Shown: piece by piece, positions 1-8,579 of the stretch
Position numbering within the stretch: position 1 is the stretch's first letter
How the letters are laid out: each line of letters begins with the position of its first letter
NCBI RefSeq assembly: GCF_002898515.1
Contig: NZ_PPFX01000045.1
Location: 1-34,068, forward strand
Direction: 5' to 3'
DNA length: 34,068 bases
Origin: Geothermobacter hydrogeniphilus
Lineage (GTDB): Bacteria; Desulfobacterota; Desulfuromonadia; Desulfuromonadales; Geothermobacteraceae
Notes under the pieces: model-generated
Database searches by the model: none
Seen by the model: only the letters and a program-made list of their open reading frames with translations
Told to the model about the DNA's origin: nothing
Position numbers and translations under genes: made by a program

Positions 1-32
1 ACAGTGCGATTTTAAGCAATAATTGCAGCAAG

Positions 33-194
33 TTACACTTTTTCAGGGACGACTACGGTAAGGGGTGTGTCAATACGGAAAATTGGGTGGTTTGCTCTGA
101 TGTTTGACACCAGGTTCGATGTGCGGAGCCCATTTTCCGGAGGGCGTGGGTACGCATCGCCTGCTTCGTCAACAGCTTGAAGAATATAGCATTT
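33..194 (-). other. Open frame continuing past the subtilase stop codon
   Basis: Directly after the TAA that ends the subtilase gene, the same frame stays open for 53 codons to a second TAA. The translation looks protein-like (it contains AVDEAGDAYPRPPENG and ends PLTVVVPEKV) but has no start codon or ribosome site of its own. It could be the surviving 3' end of an older gene, a former C-terminal extension cut off by a stop mutation, or chance. I do not recognise the sequence. Nothing else is visible in the first 194 bases. Confidence 0.25.
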
Positions 195-2150
195 TTATTT
201 CACCCCGAAACTCCACACACCACTGTCACTGACCGGACCTCCCCTCGGTGTCCGGGCTTCAACCTTCCAGTAATAGGTCGTCCCCGTCGTCAGTCCGGTG
301 ACATCGAGGCTGCGCAGGGTCGGGTCGGGGGCGGGGGTTGATGAACCGCCTCCGCCGCAGGCGCTGAGGAGGGCGAACAGGGTCAGGGTGAGGCCGAGCA
401 GCAGGGCCGCGCGATATTTTTTTCGCAGGCCGAGGGGCAGCAGCAGGGCGCCGAGGCCGAACATGGCGTAGCTTGCCGGGGTGATCGTCGCCATGGCGGC
501 GGTGACCGGGAAGCTGAGCGGGTTGCTGAAATTCGGGTCGGTATCGAGCAGTACGGTGTTGCTGAAATTCGGGTCGGTATCGAGCAGTACGGTGTTGCTG
601 ACGGCGGCGCCGAGAGCATCGAGGGGCTGCTTCCAGGTCAGGGTGACATCGGTTGCCAGGCCGTTGTTCTGGTCGGCCGGGGAGAGCAGGGCCGGCACCG
701 GGGGCAGCAGCAGGTCGTAGGCGGCTTTGGCGTCGACCAGTCCGTAACCGTAATCGTTGTCGGGGCCGTCCGGGGCGTTCAGGGGAAGGTCCTGGGCGGA
801 GAGGCGCAGGGCGTCCTCGAGTTCCTTCACGCTGGCGCCGGGAAAACCGCCTTGGCCGCGCAGCAGGGCCATGACGCCGGTGATGTGGGGGGCGGAGAAG
901 GAGGTACCGCTGGCGGTGAGATAGGTTGCAGACCCCGCCAGGCTGATATCGGCGGTCAGGATACTGAACCCCGGGGCGACAATATCGGGGAAGATGGCAC
1001 TGTTGCAGCTTGACGGGCCGCGGCTGCTGAAATCGCTGATCAGGGTCGGGTCACCGACCGCTCCAACTGAACCGACGGCGTAACTGTTGGCATAATTTGC
1101 CGGACTGACATCCGATCCCTGGGCGGGTCCGTCATTGCCGGCGGAGAAGACAACCGCAATACCGGCGTTGCGCAGGGCCTGAACATCGGCCTCGAAGGTC
1201 AGCAGGCAGCCGTTAACGGCACTGAATCCCCAGGAGGCGTTGAGGATATCAGGGGTATCATCGGTTGCCGGGTTGTTATCGGGGTCAAGAAGCCACTGAA
1301 AAGACTTGTGGATGGTGCTTTCGGGGGTGGCGCTGTCGTCTGATTTGAAAATCTTGGTGGCGATCCATTGGGCCCCCGAGGTGACCCCGATGGTCTGACC
1401 GCTGTTGCTGCCTCCCACCAGGACTCCGGCGACTGCCGTACCGTGCCCGGCGCTGTCGCAGGGCTGGCTGGTGTCGGCATCACAGAAATCACAGTTGTTG
1501 GTTCCTGCGGTCAGACAATCGGTAGCGGCAATGGCGTTGAACCAGCTGTTGCTTCCGCCCCGGTAACTTGGTGTGAGGTCGGGGTGGTTGATATCCACCC
1601 CGGTGTCCATCAGGGCGATGGTGGTGCTCTGCCCCGTCAACCCCAGATTCCAGAGATCCGGGGCCTTGATCAGGGTCAGGTTGCTGGTGGCCGCTGTCGC
1701 CGCCGGGGTCGGTGATGCCGGTGGATCGATCAGTCGGTCGTAGCGGACCGCCAGCACCTCCGGTTGCGCCGCCACCTCATCAATCAGGTTCGGCGGCAGC
1801 TCGGCGGCGACACTGTCGATCAGCCAGAGTGACTTGACCTTGCTGACATGGTTGGCCGCCAGCAGGTCGCGCAGCTGTTGCCGGTGTCTGGCGGTACGCT
1901 GTTTGAGCTGTCTGAGGTGATGCATCCGCGCCAGCCGTCGGCGTTCCCCCTTGTGGGCGCGGATATCGGCGGCCAGGGGGGCGACCTGTTCCAGCCCCGG
2001 TTCCGGTTTCAGGGTGATAATGACCGGGACGCTGCCGGTTGTTCCCCGTGACAGGACGGAGAGCAGGTGAGGCCCCAGCTCGGCGGCCGTGACCGGGTTC
2101 CCGCAGAGACACATGGCAGCAAGGCCGCAGAGGAGAAATAATCTGGTCAC
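195..2150 (-). CDS. Secreted subtilisin-like serine protease (S8 family)
   Basis: A 651-residue precursor with a GTG start preceded by a GAGGAGGGG Shine-Dalgarno. Residues 1-22 are a signal peptide, about 40-140 an I9-type propeptide, and about 165-480 the S8 catalytic domain. The triad is visible: D182 in ALMDTGVD, H236 in SAGHGTAVAG, S417 in SGTSFSAPH; N339 in SAGND is the oxyanion-hole residue. After about 485 comes a fibronectin-III-like domain that is oddly interrupted. A 12-residue unit (SNTVLLDTDPNF) occurs twice. Then two hydrophobic stretches, with a RKKYR cluster between them, end in LLSAC-GGGGSS, which resembles a lipobox. The domain resumes afterwards and ends SDSGVWSFGVK. The gene lies 14 bp downstream of another secreted-protein gene and is probably cotranscribed with it. 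The family role is extracellular or periplasmic protein degradation; the true substrate is unknown. Confidence 0.9.
   Translation of the reverse strand: MTRLFLLCGLAAMCLCGNPVTAAELGPHLLSVLSRGTTGSVPVIITLKPEPGLEQVAPLAADIRAHKGERRRLARMHHLRQLKQRTARHRQQLRDLLAANHVSKVKSLWLIDSVAAELPPNLIDEVAAQPEVLAVRYDRLIDPPASPTPAATAATSNLTLIKAPDLWNLGLTGQSTTIALMDTGVDINHPDLTPSYRGGSNSWFNAIAATDCLTAGTNNCDFCDADTSQPCDSAGHGTAVAGVLVGGSNSGQTIGVTSGAQWIATKIFKSDDSATPESTIHKSFQWLLDPDNNPATDDTPDILNASWGFSAVNGCLLTFEADVQALRNAGIAVVFSAGNDGPAQGSDVSPANYANSYAVGSVGAVGDPTLISDFSSRGPSSCNSAIFPDIVAPGFSILTADISLAGSATYLTASGTSFSAPHITGVMALLRGQGGFPGASVKELEDALRLSAQDLPLNAPDGPDNDYGYGLVDAKAAYDLLLPPVPALLSPADQNNGLATDVTLTWKQPLDALGAAVSNTVLLDTDPNFSNTVLLDTDPNFSNPLSFPVTAAMATITPASYAMFGLGALLLPLGLRKKYRAALLLGLTLTLFALLSACGGGGSSTPAPDPTLRSLDVTGLTTGTTYYWKVEARTPRGGPVSDSGVWSFGVK
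523..594. repeat. Two tandem 36-bp units inside the protease gene
   Basis: Two identical head-to-tail 36-bp copies (523-558 and 559-594), with a further 6 bp of the unit following. The unit length is a multiple of three, so 12 residues are duplicated without a frameshift. The perfect identity suggests a recent slippage duplication. Confidence 0.95.
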
Positions 2151-2164
2151 CGGGCACCCCTCCT

Positions 2165-2599
2165 CTATTCGATTGTCAGGCCCTGAACGCGGTAGTCACC
2201 GAGAGCCACGGTGACCCTGCTGCCCGATCTGATCAGCCCGGTATTGCCGAAAAAGATCCAGTAGACGACTCCGACCTGCGGTGGGTTCTTGGTACTTGGG
2301 CGCATGGGGCCGAGTTTGGCCGGGACCGGCACTTTCAGGGCTTTTCCGGTTTTGTCATCGACCAGGTAGAACTTGTTCTTCTTGGTGAAAAGAGGTTTTG
2401 CTTTTTCAGCGTCGAGAACCCGGAAGCGGAAGTCGATCATGTGGCCTTCCGCCGTGAGACGCAGGGCGGTGATTGCAACGCCGAGTTCGCTCAGTTCACC
2501 GTCAGGGCCGGGTTTCAGGTTGATCGGTTCACCGCTCCAGGCGGGCAGGGTCGGCAGGCAGAAGGAGAAGAAGACAACCATAAGCAACAGACGCATCAT
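2165..2599 (-). CDS. Small secreted protein of unknown function
   Basis: A 144-residue protein starting MMRLLLMVVFFSFCLP, a clear signal peptide with likely cleavage after AWSG. The mature part has no cysteines or repeats that I can see and reads as a compact beta-rich domain: alternating hydrophobic residues such as VVYWIFFGNTGLIRSGSRVTV near the C terminus. A GAGG ribosome site precedes the start. It ends 14 bp before the subtilase gene and is probably the first gene of that pair, so it may be exported together with the protease. I do not recognise the family. Confidence 0.75.
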   Translation of the reverse strand: MMRLLLMVVFFSFCLPTLPAWSGEPINLKPGPDGELSELGVAITALRLTAEGHMIDFRFRVLDAEKAKPLFTKKNKFYLVDDKTGKALKVPVPAKLGPMRPSTKNPPQVGVVYWIFFGNTGLIRSGSRVTVALGDYRVQGLTIE

Positions 2600-2805
2600 G
2601 CAGACCTCGCGAGATTCTAGGGAATAAAGGAATTTTCTTGCCCGGGAATGGTTCCGAGTGTCACATTATAACTTATTGAAAGCGGCCCTGCTATGTCTCT
2701 CCAATGGTTTTGTTGGCAACGACGCTCTGGATCGGGGTACAATGCCGGCAGGTATTTCCGTGCCGAAGCAGGATAACTCTGCACAGAAAGTGATGATGAT
2801 TCAAG

Positions 2806-3798
2806 ATGAAGTCCGGTCTCTCCGACCGTTTCGGTCGCCAGCTGAATTACCTGAGGTTGTCCATTACGGACCGCTGCAATCTGCGCTGTCGCTACTGCAT
2901 GCCGGAAGAGGGGGTCGCGTCCCTCGGCCACGGCTCGGTGCTGCGTTACGAGGAGCTGCTGCGCATCGCCAAAGTGGCCTGTGAACTGGGGGTGCGCAAG
3001 ATCCGGGTGACGGGCGGCGAGCCGCTGGTGCGCAGAGGAGTGGTTGATTTCATCGGAACGCTGGCGTCCCTGCCGCAGCGGCCGGAGGTGGTCGTGACCA
3101 CCAACGGTCTGCTCCTGGAAGAGCTGGCGGGTCAGCTCAGGGATGTCGGACTCAGTCGGGTCAATGTCAGCCTCGACACTCTCGATGCCGACCGGTTTCG
3201 GCAGATCACCCGCCGCGAGGGTCTGGAGAGGGTGCTGGCCGGCATCGAAGCCGCGGACAGGGTGGGCCTTGGGCCGGTAAAGATCAACATGGTGCCGATC
3301 GGCGGGGTCAATGCCGATGAGATCGAAGCCTTTGCCCGGCTGACCCTGGAACACCCCTGGTACGTTCGTTTCATTGAATTCATGCCGGTCAGCGACGATC
3401 TTGACTATACACCGGAACAGCGGATTCCGGTGGAGGGTATCATGGCCGCCCTGCGGCGGGTCGCTCCGCTGGTGGAGGAACCCCGCCGGGGACCGTCCGG
3501 ACCGGCGCGGCTCTATCGTTACGACGGTGCGCCCGGCGGCCTGGGGGTGATCCCGGCGGTCTCCAGCCATTTCTGCGACCAGTGCAACCGTCTGCGGGTG
3601 ACCGCCGACGGCAAGATCCGTCCCTGTCTCTTTTCCGACCAGGAGATCGACCTGCGCGCCGCCATGCGTGGCGGCGCCGCAGACGAGGAGTTGGCCGCCA
3701 TCTTCCGGAAGGCGGCCAATGTCAAGCCGGACCGCCACCACCTCGAAGATCCCCATGATGGCACCGGCAGCCGACGGATGGGGCAGATCGGCGGCTAG
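2806..3798 (+). CDS. moaA: GTP 3',8-cyclase MoaA (molybdenum cofactor biosynthesis)
   Basis: A radical-SAM enzyme of 330 residues, the usual length. It converts GTP to 3',8-cyclo-7,8-dihydro-GTP, the first step of molybdopterin synthesis. The N-terminal cluster motif is C24-x3-C28-x2-C31 in ITDRCNLRCRYCMPEEG. VTGGEPLVRR is the SAM-binding GGE region. The second cluster cysteines sit in FCDQCNRLRVTADGKIRPC, and the protein ends in the catalytic GG tail. The partner gene moaC is about 6.5 kb downstream on the same strand. The Shine-Dalgarno is weak. A TACAAT hexamer at 2738-2743 could be a -10 element. The product supports Moco enzymes, not FeMo-cofactor directly. Confidence 0.95.
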   Translation: MKSGLSDRFGRQLNYLRLSITDRCNLRCRYCMPEEGVASLGHGSVLRYEELLRIAKVACELGVRKIRVTGGEPLVRRGVVDFIGTLASLPQRPEVVVTTNGLLLEELAGQLRDVGLSRVNVSLDTLDADRFRQITRREGLERVLAGIEAADRVGLGPVKINMVPIGGVNADEIEAFARLTLEHPWYVRFIEFMPVSDDLDYTPEQRIPVEGIMAALRRVAPLVEEPRRGPSGPARLYRYDGAPGGLGVIPAVSSHFCDQCNRLRVTADGKIRPCLFSDQEIDLRAAMRGGAADEELAAIFRKAANVKPDRHHLEDPHDGTGSRRMGQIGG

Positions 3799-3810
3799 GA
3801 GGTGTCAGGT

Positions 3811-3930
3811 TTCTTTTAACGCAGAGGCGGAGAGGGGCAGAGGGGGAGAGAAAATCTTTTTAGGGTTAAATCCTGAACAGCTTTGACTCTGCGCTCTCTC
3901 CTGCTCTGCGCCTCTCCGTTAGGAAAAGAT
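3811..3930. repeat. Palindromic intergenic repeat, copy 1 of the lactate-operon family
   Basis: The left arm contains AACGCAGAGGCGGAGAGG and the right arm CTGCGCCTCTCCGTTA, separated by a GGGTTAAATCCTGAA centre. The same arms and centre recur at 5218-5357 and 6783-6953. It lies in the gap between moaA and the end of glcF, which are convergent, and could act as a terminator or mRNA-stabilising hairpin in either direction. Confidence 0.85.
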
Positions 3931-3937
3931 TTTCTTT

Positions 3938-5200
3938 TTACTCCTCCGGCAACACCTCGTTCAGCAACTCCAGGATATGCACCGCCCGCTGTTTGCCGCC
4001 GGCGTGGTTGACCGCGTCCTGCAGCTGCATGATGCAGCCCGGGCAGTCGGTGGCAACCAGTTCGGCGCCGCTCTCCTCGATGCGCCCGGCCTTTTTCGCG
4101 CCGATCCTTTTGCTGTTTTCATAGTGGTAGACCGAGTAGGTGCCGCCGAGGCCGCAGCAGGTGGCGGCATCCTCCATCTCGACAAACTCGACCTGCGGCA
4201 GGCTCTTCAGGATCGCCCGCGGTTCTTTGGTGATGCCGCGGGTGCGCAGGTGACAGGGGTCGTGGTAAGTGACCCGGGTCTTCACCCCGCGCGAGGGGAG
4301 TTCCGCGAGCTTCTCCGGCAGGCCCATCTCGACCAGGAAAACGAAGATGTCGCGGGTTTTCGCCGCCAGTTGTTCGTAGTCGCCGCCGAGATCGGCATAG
4401 ATCTTGCCGATGCCGGCGTTGCAGGAGGCGCAGGCGGTCAGTACATAGTCGACCGGTTCTCGGGTCAGCGCGGCCAGGTTCTGTTCGGCGAGCTGTTCCA
4501 CCACCTCGCCGGCTCCGGCCGAAACCGCCGGCAGGCCACAGCAGGCCTGATCCCCGGGGATGATGACGGTGACGCCGAGAAACTTCAGTGCGCGCAGAAA
4601 CGCCTCGCCGATTTCGGGGTACATGTAGTTGATGCCGCAACCGGTGAAGAAGGCGACGGTCGGCATCCCTTCTTTGCCCTCAATCCGTTCCGGGCAACGT
4701 TCGCGGAACGGCCGGGCGGTGAGCGGCGGCAGGGTGCGGCCGCTCTCCAGGTAAGGGGCGGGAAAGCGCAATCGCAGGCCGCTGTGCTCCGGCAGTTTCT
4801 TGAACAACAGGGAGGAGAGAGCCCCGCCGGTTTTGGCCAGGGTGTTCATCAGCTTCGGCCGGCCGAGGATGGCCGCGACCCCCTTGCCGAAGCTGGAGAG
4901 TCCGCGCTGTTCGGCGATTTTGCGCCGGGCGGCGGCGACGATCTCCTCGGTCGGTACTTTGTTCGGACAGCCGGCGCAGCAGGAGCCGCACAGCAGGCAT
5001 TGGGAGAGATCTTCGATCACCTTCTCTTCCAGGCCGATCTCGCCGTCAAGGACTGCTTTCGACAGCGCCACCTTGCCGCGCGCCACCCGTCCTTCACGGC
5101 GCTCGGCGCCGAACACCGGGCAATGCGCCCGGCAGGCGCCGCACTTGACGCACTGCTCGATTTCTTCGCGGTAGTCTTCGAGATTTTTCAGTTTGGCCAT
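3938..5200 (-). CDS. glcF: GlcF/LldE-type iron-sulfur subunit of a lactate/glycolate dehydrogenase
   Basis: A 420-residue (Fe-S)-binding protein. Two 4Fe-4S ferredoxin motifs lie at the N terminus (CVKCGACRAHCPVFG and CLLCGSCCAGCPNKVP), followed by two CCG domains: FTGCGINYMYP with DQACCGLPA, then YHDPCHLRTRG with ATCCGLGGTYS. Such subunits take electrons from the FAD subunit (GlcD-like, next gene upstream) and pass them on towards quinone or another carrier at the inner face of the membrane. I chose the ATG at 5200 (MAKLKNLEDY) because the frame extension beyond it runs into the palindromic repeat at 5218-5357. The presence of larA two genes upstream makes lactate more likely than glycolate as substrate. 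Confidence 0.88.
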   Translation of the reverse strand: MAKLKNLEDYREEIEQCVKCGACRAHCPVFGAERREGRVARGKVALSKAVLDGEIGLEEKVIEDLSQCLLCGSCCAGCPNKVPTEEIVAAARRKIAEQRGLSSFGKGVAAILGRPKLMNTLAKTGGALSSLLFKKLPEHSGLRLRFPAPYLESGRTLPPLTARPFRERCPERIEGKEGMPTVAFFTGCGINYMYPEIGEAFLRALKFLGVTVIIPGDQACCGLPAVSAGAGEVVEQLAEQNLAALTREPVDYVLTACASCNAGIGKIYADLGGDYEQLAAKTRDIFVFLVEMGLPEKLAELPSRGVKTRVTYHDPCHLRTRGITKEPRAILKSLPQVEFVEMEDAATCCGLGGTYSVYHYENSKRIGAKKAGRIEESGAELVATDCPGCIMQLQDAVNHAGGKQRAVHILELLNEVLPEE

Positions 5201-5217
5201 GAGATTTGCTTCTATCC

Positions 5218-5357
5218 TGCCGCCAAGAAGGTCAACAACTTCTTTAACGGAGAGGTGGAGAGGGGCAGAGGCAGAGAGGAAATCTTCTGGGGTTAAAACC
5301 AAAACTTTCTCTCCGTTCTCTCCTTCTCAGCGACTCTCCGTTAAAAAAAGCTTTTCT
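5218..5357. repeat. Palindromic intergenic repeat, copy 2
   Basis: Same family as 3811-3930 and 6783-6953: CCGCCAAGAAGGTCAAC at the left end, arms TTAACGGAGAGGTGGAG and GACTCTCCGTTAA, and a GGGGTTAAAACC centre. It occupies the gap between glcD and glcF and is transcribed with the operon. Confidence 0.85.
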
Positions 5358-5380
5358 TGGCGTCTTTGGATCCCAGATGT

Positions 5381-6760
5381 TCAGTCCAGAAATATTTTCC
5401 CCGGGTTGAGAATATTGTTCGGATCAAGCGCCTTCTTGATGGTCTTCATGTAGTCGGCGGCCTTTTCGCTGATCTCCAGCGGGATGTAGGGAGCCTTGGC
5501 GATACCGACGCCGTGTTCGCCGCTCATGGTGCCGCCCAGCTCCAGGGCGCCCTTGAAGACCTCTTCGATCGCCTTGTGGGCCCGTTCCAGCTCGCCCGGC
5601 ACCTTCTTGTCGATCATCACGTTGACGTGGATGTTGCCGTCCCCGGCGTGGCCGAAGTTGACGATCGGGATCTGGTATTTCTCGGCGATGGCGTCGACCT
5701 TGCGGATCATCTCCGGCACCTTCGAGCGCGGCACGCAGATATCCTCGTTGAACTTGTCCGGGTTGACCTTGCGCAGCGAGGCCGACACCGAGCGGCGGAT
5801 CTGCCACAGCGCCTCGCTCTCCTCCGGGGTTTCGGCGCTGCGGGTTTCGACCACCCCGAGGGGCTGGATCAGCTGCTGGATCTTCTGCACCTGCTTGGCG
5901 AGAAATTCCCGGTCGCCGTCGACCTCGATGATCAGCACTGCGCGGGCGCCCTCCGGCACCTCGAGATCGGTCGCCTGGCGGACGCAATCGAGGGTCCGGC
6001 CGTCCATGAATTCGAGGGTGGTGGGGATGATCTTGTGACCGATGATGGTCGATACCGCCCGGGCGGCGCCGTCGATCGAGTCGAACATCACCAGCATGGT
6101 CTTCTTCGCCTCGGGCAGCGGCAGCAGCTTGATAACGATGCGGGTGATGATACCCAGTGTTCCTTCCGAACCGCAGATCAGCTTGGTCAGGTCGTAACCG
6201 ACCACGCCTTTCATGGTCGGCCCGCCGGTGGTGATGATGTCCCCGGTCGGGGTGACCACCTCCAGGCCGATGATGAAGTCCTTGGTGACGCCGTACTTGA
6301 CGCAGCGCGGCCCGCCGGCGCATTCGGCGACATTGCCGCCGAGGGTCGAGAACTTCAGCGAGGCCGGGTCGGGCGGATAGAACAGACCGAGCTTCTCCAC
6401 CGCCTTCTGGAACTGCTCGGTGACCACCCCCGGCTCCACCGTCGCCACCAGGTTCTCACTGTCGATCTCGAGAATCCGGTTCATCCGTTCGGTGGAGAGG
6501 ACGATGCCGCCTCTGGTCGGCAGCGAGCCGCCGGTGAAGCCGCTGCCGGCGCCGCGCGGAAAGACCGGAATATTTTCGGCATTGGCCAGTTTCATCACCA
6601 GCGCCACATCTTCGGCGGTGGCCGGGTAGATCACCACGTCAGGCAGGAACTGCTGTTGGGTGGCGTCGTAGGAATAGCAGATCAGGTCGGCCTTGTCGGT
6701 GCTGACATGCTCCTTGCCGAGGGTCTGCTGGAGATTGCGGATGATGCGTTGCTCGAGCAT
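5381..6760 (-). CDS. glcD: GlcD/D-lactate dehydrogenase-type FAD-linked oxidase
   Basis: A 459-residue flavoprotein of the vanillyl-alcohol-oxidase fold. The FAD-binding half has VFPRGAGSGFTGGSLP and, further on, GPTMKGVVGYDLTKLICGSEGTLGIIT. The C-terminal substrate-cap domain carries VNFGHAGDGNIHVN and SGEHGVGIAKAPY, whose histidines are typical catalytic or metal-binding residues in this family. It oxidises a 2-hydroxyacid, most likely D-lactate to pyruvate given the adjacent larA, and would pass electrons to the Fe-S subunit encoded downstream. The length is normal. It starts at the ATG after an AAAGGA. A role as glycolate oxidase subunit cannot be excluded from sequence. Confidence 0.9.
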   Translation of the reverse strand: MLEQRIIRNLQQTLGKEHVSTDKADLICYSYDATQQQFLPDVVIYPATAEDVALVMKLANAENIPVFPRGAGSGFTGGSLPTRGGIVLSTERMNRILEIDSENLVATVEPGVVTEQFQKAVEKLGLFYPPDPASLKFSTLGGNVAECAGGPRCVKYGVTKDFIIGLEVVTPTGDIITTGGPTMKGVVGYDLTKLICGSEGTLGIITRIVIKLLPLPEAKKTMLVMFDSIDGAARAVSTIIGHKIIPTTLEFMDGRTLDCVRQATDLEVPEGARAVLIIEVDGDREFLAKQVQKIQQLIQPLGVVETRSAETPEESEALWQIRRSVSASLRKVNPDKFNEDICVPRSKVPEMIRKVDAIAEKYQIPIVNFGHAGDGNIHVNVMIDKKVPGELERAHKAIEEVFKGALELGGTMSGEHGVGIAKAPYIPLEISEKAADYMKTIKKALDPNNILNPGKIFLD

Positions 6761-6782
6761 GAAAATAATAGTCCTTTTTTGG

Positions 6783-6953
6783 GGCCGCCAAGAAGGTCAA
6801 AATCTTTATTTAACGCAGAGGCGGCGAGAGGGAGAGATGGAGAGAAAACCTTTTTAGGGTTAAAATCCTGAATAGATTTGGCTCTGCGCCCTCTCCTGCT
6901 CTGCGCCTCTCCGTTAAAAGGGTTTTCTTGGTGCTCTTGGCGCCTTGGCGGCC
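6783..6953. repeat. Palindromic intergenic repeat, copy 3 (most complete)
   Basis: Ends are a perfect 10-bp inverted repeat (GGCCGCCAAG at 6783-6792, CTTGGCGGCC at 6944-6953). Inside are AACGCAGAGGCGGCGAG, a GGGTTAAAATCCTGAA centre and GCTCTGCGCCTCTCCGTTA. It fills the larA-glcD gap. This copy shows the probable full unit of about 171 bp. Confidence 0.88.
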
Positions 6954-6961
6954 CAGGAATT

Positions 6962-8233
6962 TCAGATTTTATTCAAAACCGGCAGTACCGTCCCCCCGTC
7001 GGGGATGACCACGGTGCGCGGATTTTCAGGCAGTCCTTGATAGGCCATTTGCAGCGCGGCGTCAAGGGTTTCGGCCTTCTCCATGCCCATGGCCGCGGTC
7101 TGTTCGGCGTTGAAGCGGCTGACCAGGATGACCCGGTAGCGGCGCGCCTTGACCAGGGTGGCGTGGGCGGTCTGGCCGTTGATCTGGTAGTCGGCGCGCA
7201 GGGCGGTTTCGAACGCGTCCAGATCCTGGTAGCGGAACCAGTCGAAGAAGGTCGGATGGCCGAAGCCGTCGGGGCATTCGGCCAGCAGGATCGCCGTGCC
7301 GCCGGGACGCAGCGCCCGCACGCCGTAGTCGAGGGCCTTGTGGGCCTGGATGAAGTTGATGTCCTTGGGCGCCCCGCCGCAGGAGATCACCGCCAGTTCC
7401 GCCGGCTCGGTGAGCGGTACGGTGTAGAGCCGCCGTGCCAGTTCGCAGCCTTTCAGGTGGGCCTGCTCCAGTTCGCCGGCGAAGACTCCGGCGATGCGCT
7501 TGTCCGGGGTGAGGACGGTGTTGAGCAGGAAATCGGGTGCGACCCGCCGCGCCGCCTTGAGGATCGCCGCGTGGACCGGGTTGCCGTCGAGGACCGCCGG
7601 AGCCGCCAGCGGGTGCTTGCCGCCGACTTCGGGCGGGTTGAAGACCCTGAAGTGGGTCGCCATGCAGGTGGCGCGTCCCGCCACCCCCGGCACCAGCCCC
7701 TTGCGCCCGCCGCCGAAGCCGGCGAAGTAGTGGACGCCGATGGTGCCGGTGACGATCACCCGGTCGGCCTCGGCCACCGTGCGGTTGACGGCGACCGGGA
7801 TGCCGTCGACCGTACCCAGCTCGACCAGCTGCCGCGGGTCGTCGCAGTCGTGGTCGACGACCGCGATCCGGCCGTACAGCGGGCCGAGAATCTTCCGGTG
7901 CTCGGCCTCGGTCTGTCGGCGGTGAATCCCCAGGGCGATGACGATGCGGATGTCGGCATCCCGCACTCCGGCCCGGTTCAGCCGTTCGACCAGCAGCGGC
8001 AGGTAACGTTCGCTGCCGGTGGCGCGGGTGATATCGGATGTGACGATGGCCACCGACTCGCCGGGCCGGACGATCCGCTCCAGCGGCGGGGTGCCGATTG
8101 GGGCATCGAGGGCCCGGGAGATCAGCTGTTCCGGCGGCGCCGGTGGGCCGGGATCGGCGGCGCGCAGCAGGGGCGCGTCGGGCAGATCCAGGGGCAGGGT
8201 TTCGGAACCGTATTTAAGTTGCAGTGCGGGCAT
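6962..8233 (-). CDS. larA: LarA-type nickel-dependent lactate racemase
   Basis: A 423-residue protein from the ATG at 8233 (MPALQLKYGSETLPLDL). Family hallmarks are visible: IALGIHRRQTEAEH with a catalytic histidine, VHYFAGFGGGRKGLVPGV with the histidine and the lysine that carries the nickel-pincer cofactor, and a further histidine in MATHFRVFNPP. The C terminus ends VIPDGGTVLPVLNKI as in family members. The enzyme interconverts L- and D-lactate, so it could supply the isomer used by GlcD/GlcF. LarB, LarC and LarE, needed for the cofactor, are not in this window. An in-frame upstream extension exists but is not conserved-looking and crosses a repeat. Some family members act on other 2-hydroxyacids. 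Confidence 0.85.
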   Translation of the reverse strand: MPALQLKYGSETLPLDLPDAPLLRAADPGPPAPPEQLISRALDAPIGTPPLERIVRPGESVAIVTSDITRATGSERYLPLLVERLNRAGVRDADIRIVIALGIHRRQTEAEHRKILGPLYGRIAVVDHDCDDPRQLVELGTVDGIPVAVNRTVAEADRVIVTGTIGVHYFAGFGGGRKGLVPGVAGRATCMATHFRVFNPPEVGGKHPLAAPAVLDGNPVHAAILKAARRVAPDFLLNTVLTPDKRIAGVFAGELEQAHLKGCELARRLYTVPLTEPAELAVISCGGAPKDINFIQAHKALDYGVRALRPGGTAILLAECPDGFGHPTFFDWFRYQDLDAFETALRADYQINGQTAHATLVKARRYRVILVSRFNAEQTAAMGMEKAETLDAALQMAYQGLPENPRTVVIPDGGTVLPVLNKI

Positions 8234-8257
8234 ATGAAAACCATTCGGGTTAATTTT

Positions 8258-8345
8258 GATGCTTTCGCAAAAAAGCAAAAATATGTTGGCTAAGCTAAAA
8301 GCGCCGGCAGCAACGCAACTGCTGGTGAGTTTTTGCGACGCCATC
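8258..8345. repeat. Inverted repeat upstream of larA
   Basis: Arms TCGCAAAAA (8265-8273) and TTTTTGCGA (8330-8338) are perfect complements, and the flanking GATG and CATC also pair. It sits in the larA leader on the - strand. Confidence 0.65.
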
Positions 8346-8398
8346 AATTTTAACATCATAGGTGCAACAGGATCGGTTCTTCAACCGGAATCCACTAT

Positions 8399-8579
8399 CA
8401 CCCAAATCCACCGGCAATTTCGGGATTCAGCTGTCGTTACGGATGAATCTGCTTCGTTGCCTTCACCGATTCGGTGCTCAACGTAGCTCGGCTACGTTTC
8501 CGCCCGAATCGGCTCGGCGCCTTGCATCACCACCCGTCCCGCCACCCTCGGTCCACAAAACAGCCGGTGGATTTGGGTG
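8399..8579. repeat. Nested palindromic element, family A copy 1
   Basis: A 17-bp perfect outer inverted repeat (8399-8415 against 8563-8579) encloses a middle one, CCGATTCGG/CCGAATCGG, and a central hairpin AACGTAGC-TCG-GCTACGTT. Unpaired blocks read CTGCTTCGTTGC and GGCGCCTTGCATC. The copy at 10066-10186 has the same order of blocks but different, still complementary, arm sequences. Together with 8258-8345 it fills the 435-bp space between larA and radA; I see no gene there. Confidence 0.85.

Noticed and set aside
5357-6871. Long open frame opposite glcD
   Set aside because: Mirror of a high-GC coding gene; composition is His/Asp/Arg-rich nonsense and no start signal. The same applies to frames opposite moaA, larA, nifK and nifD.
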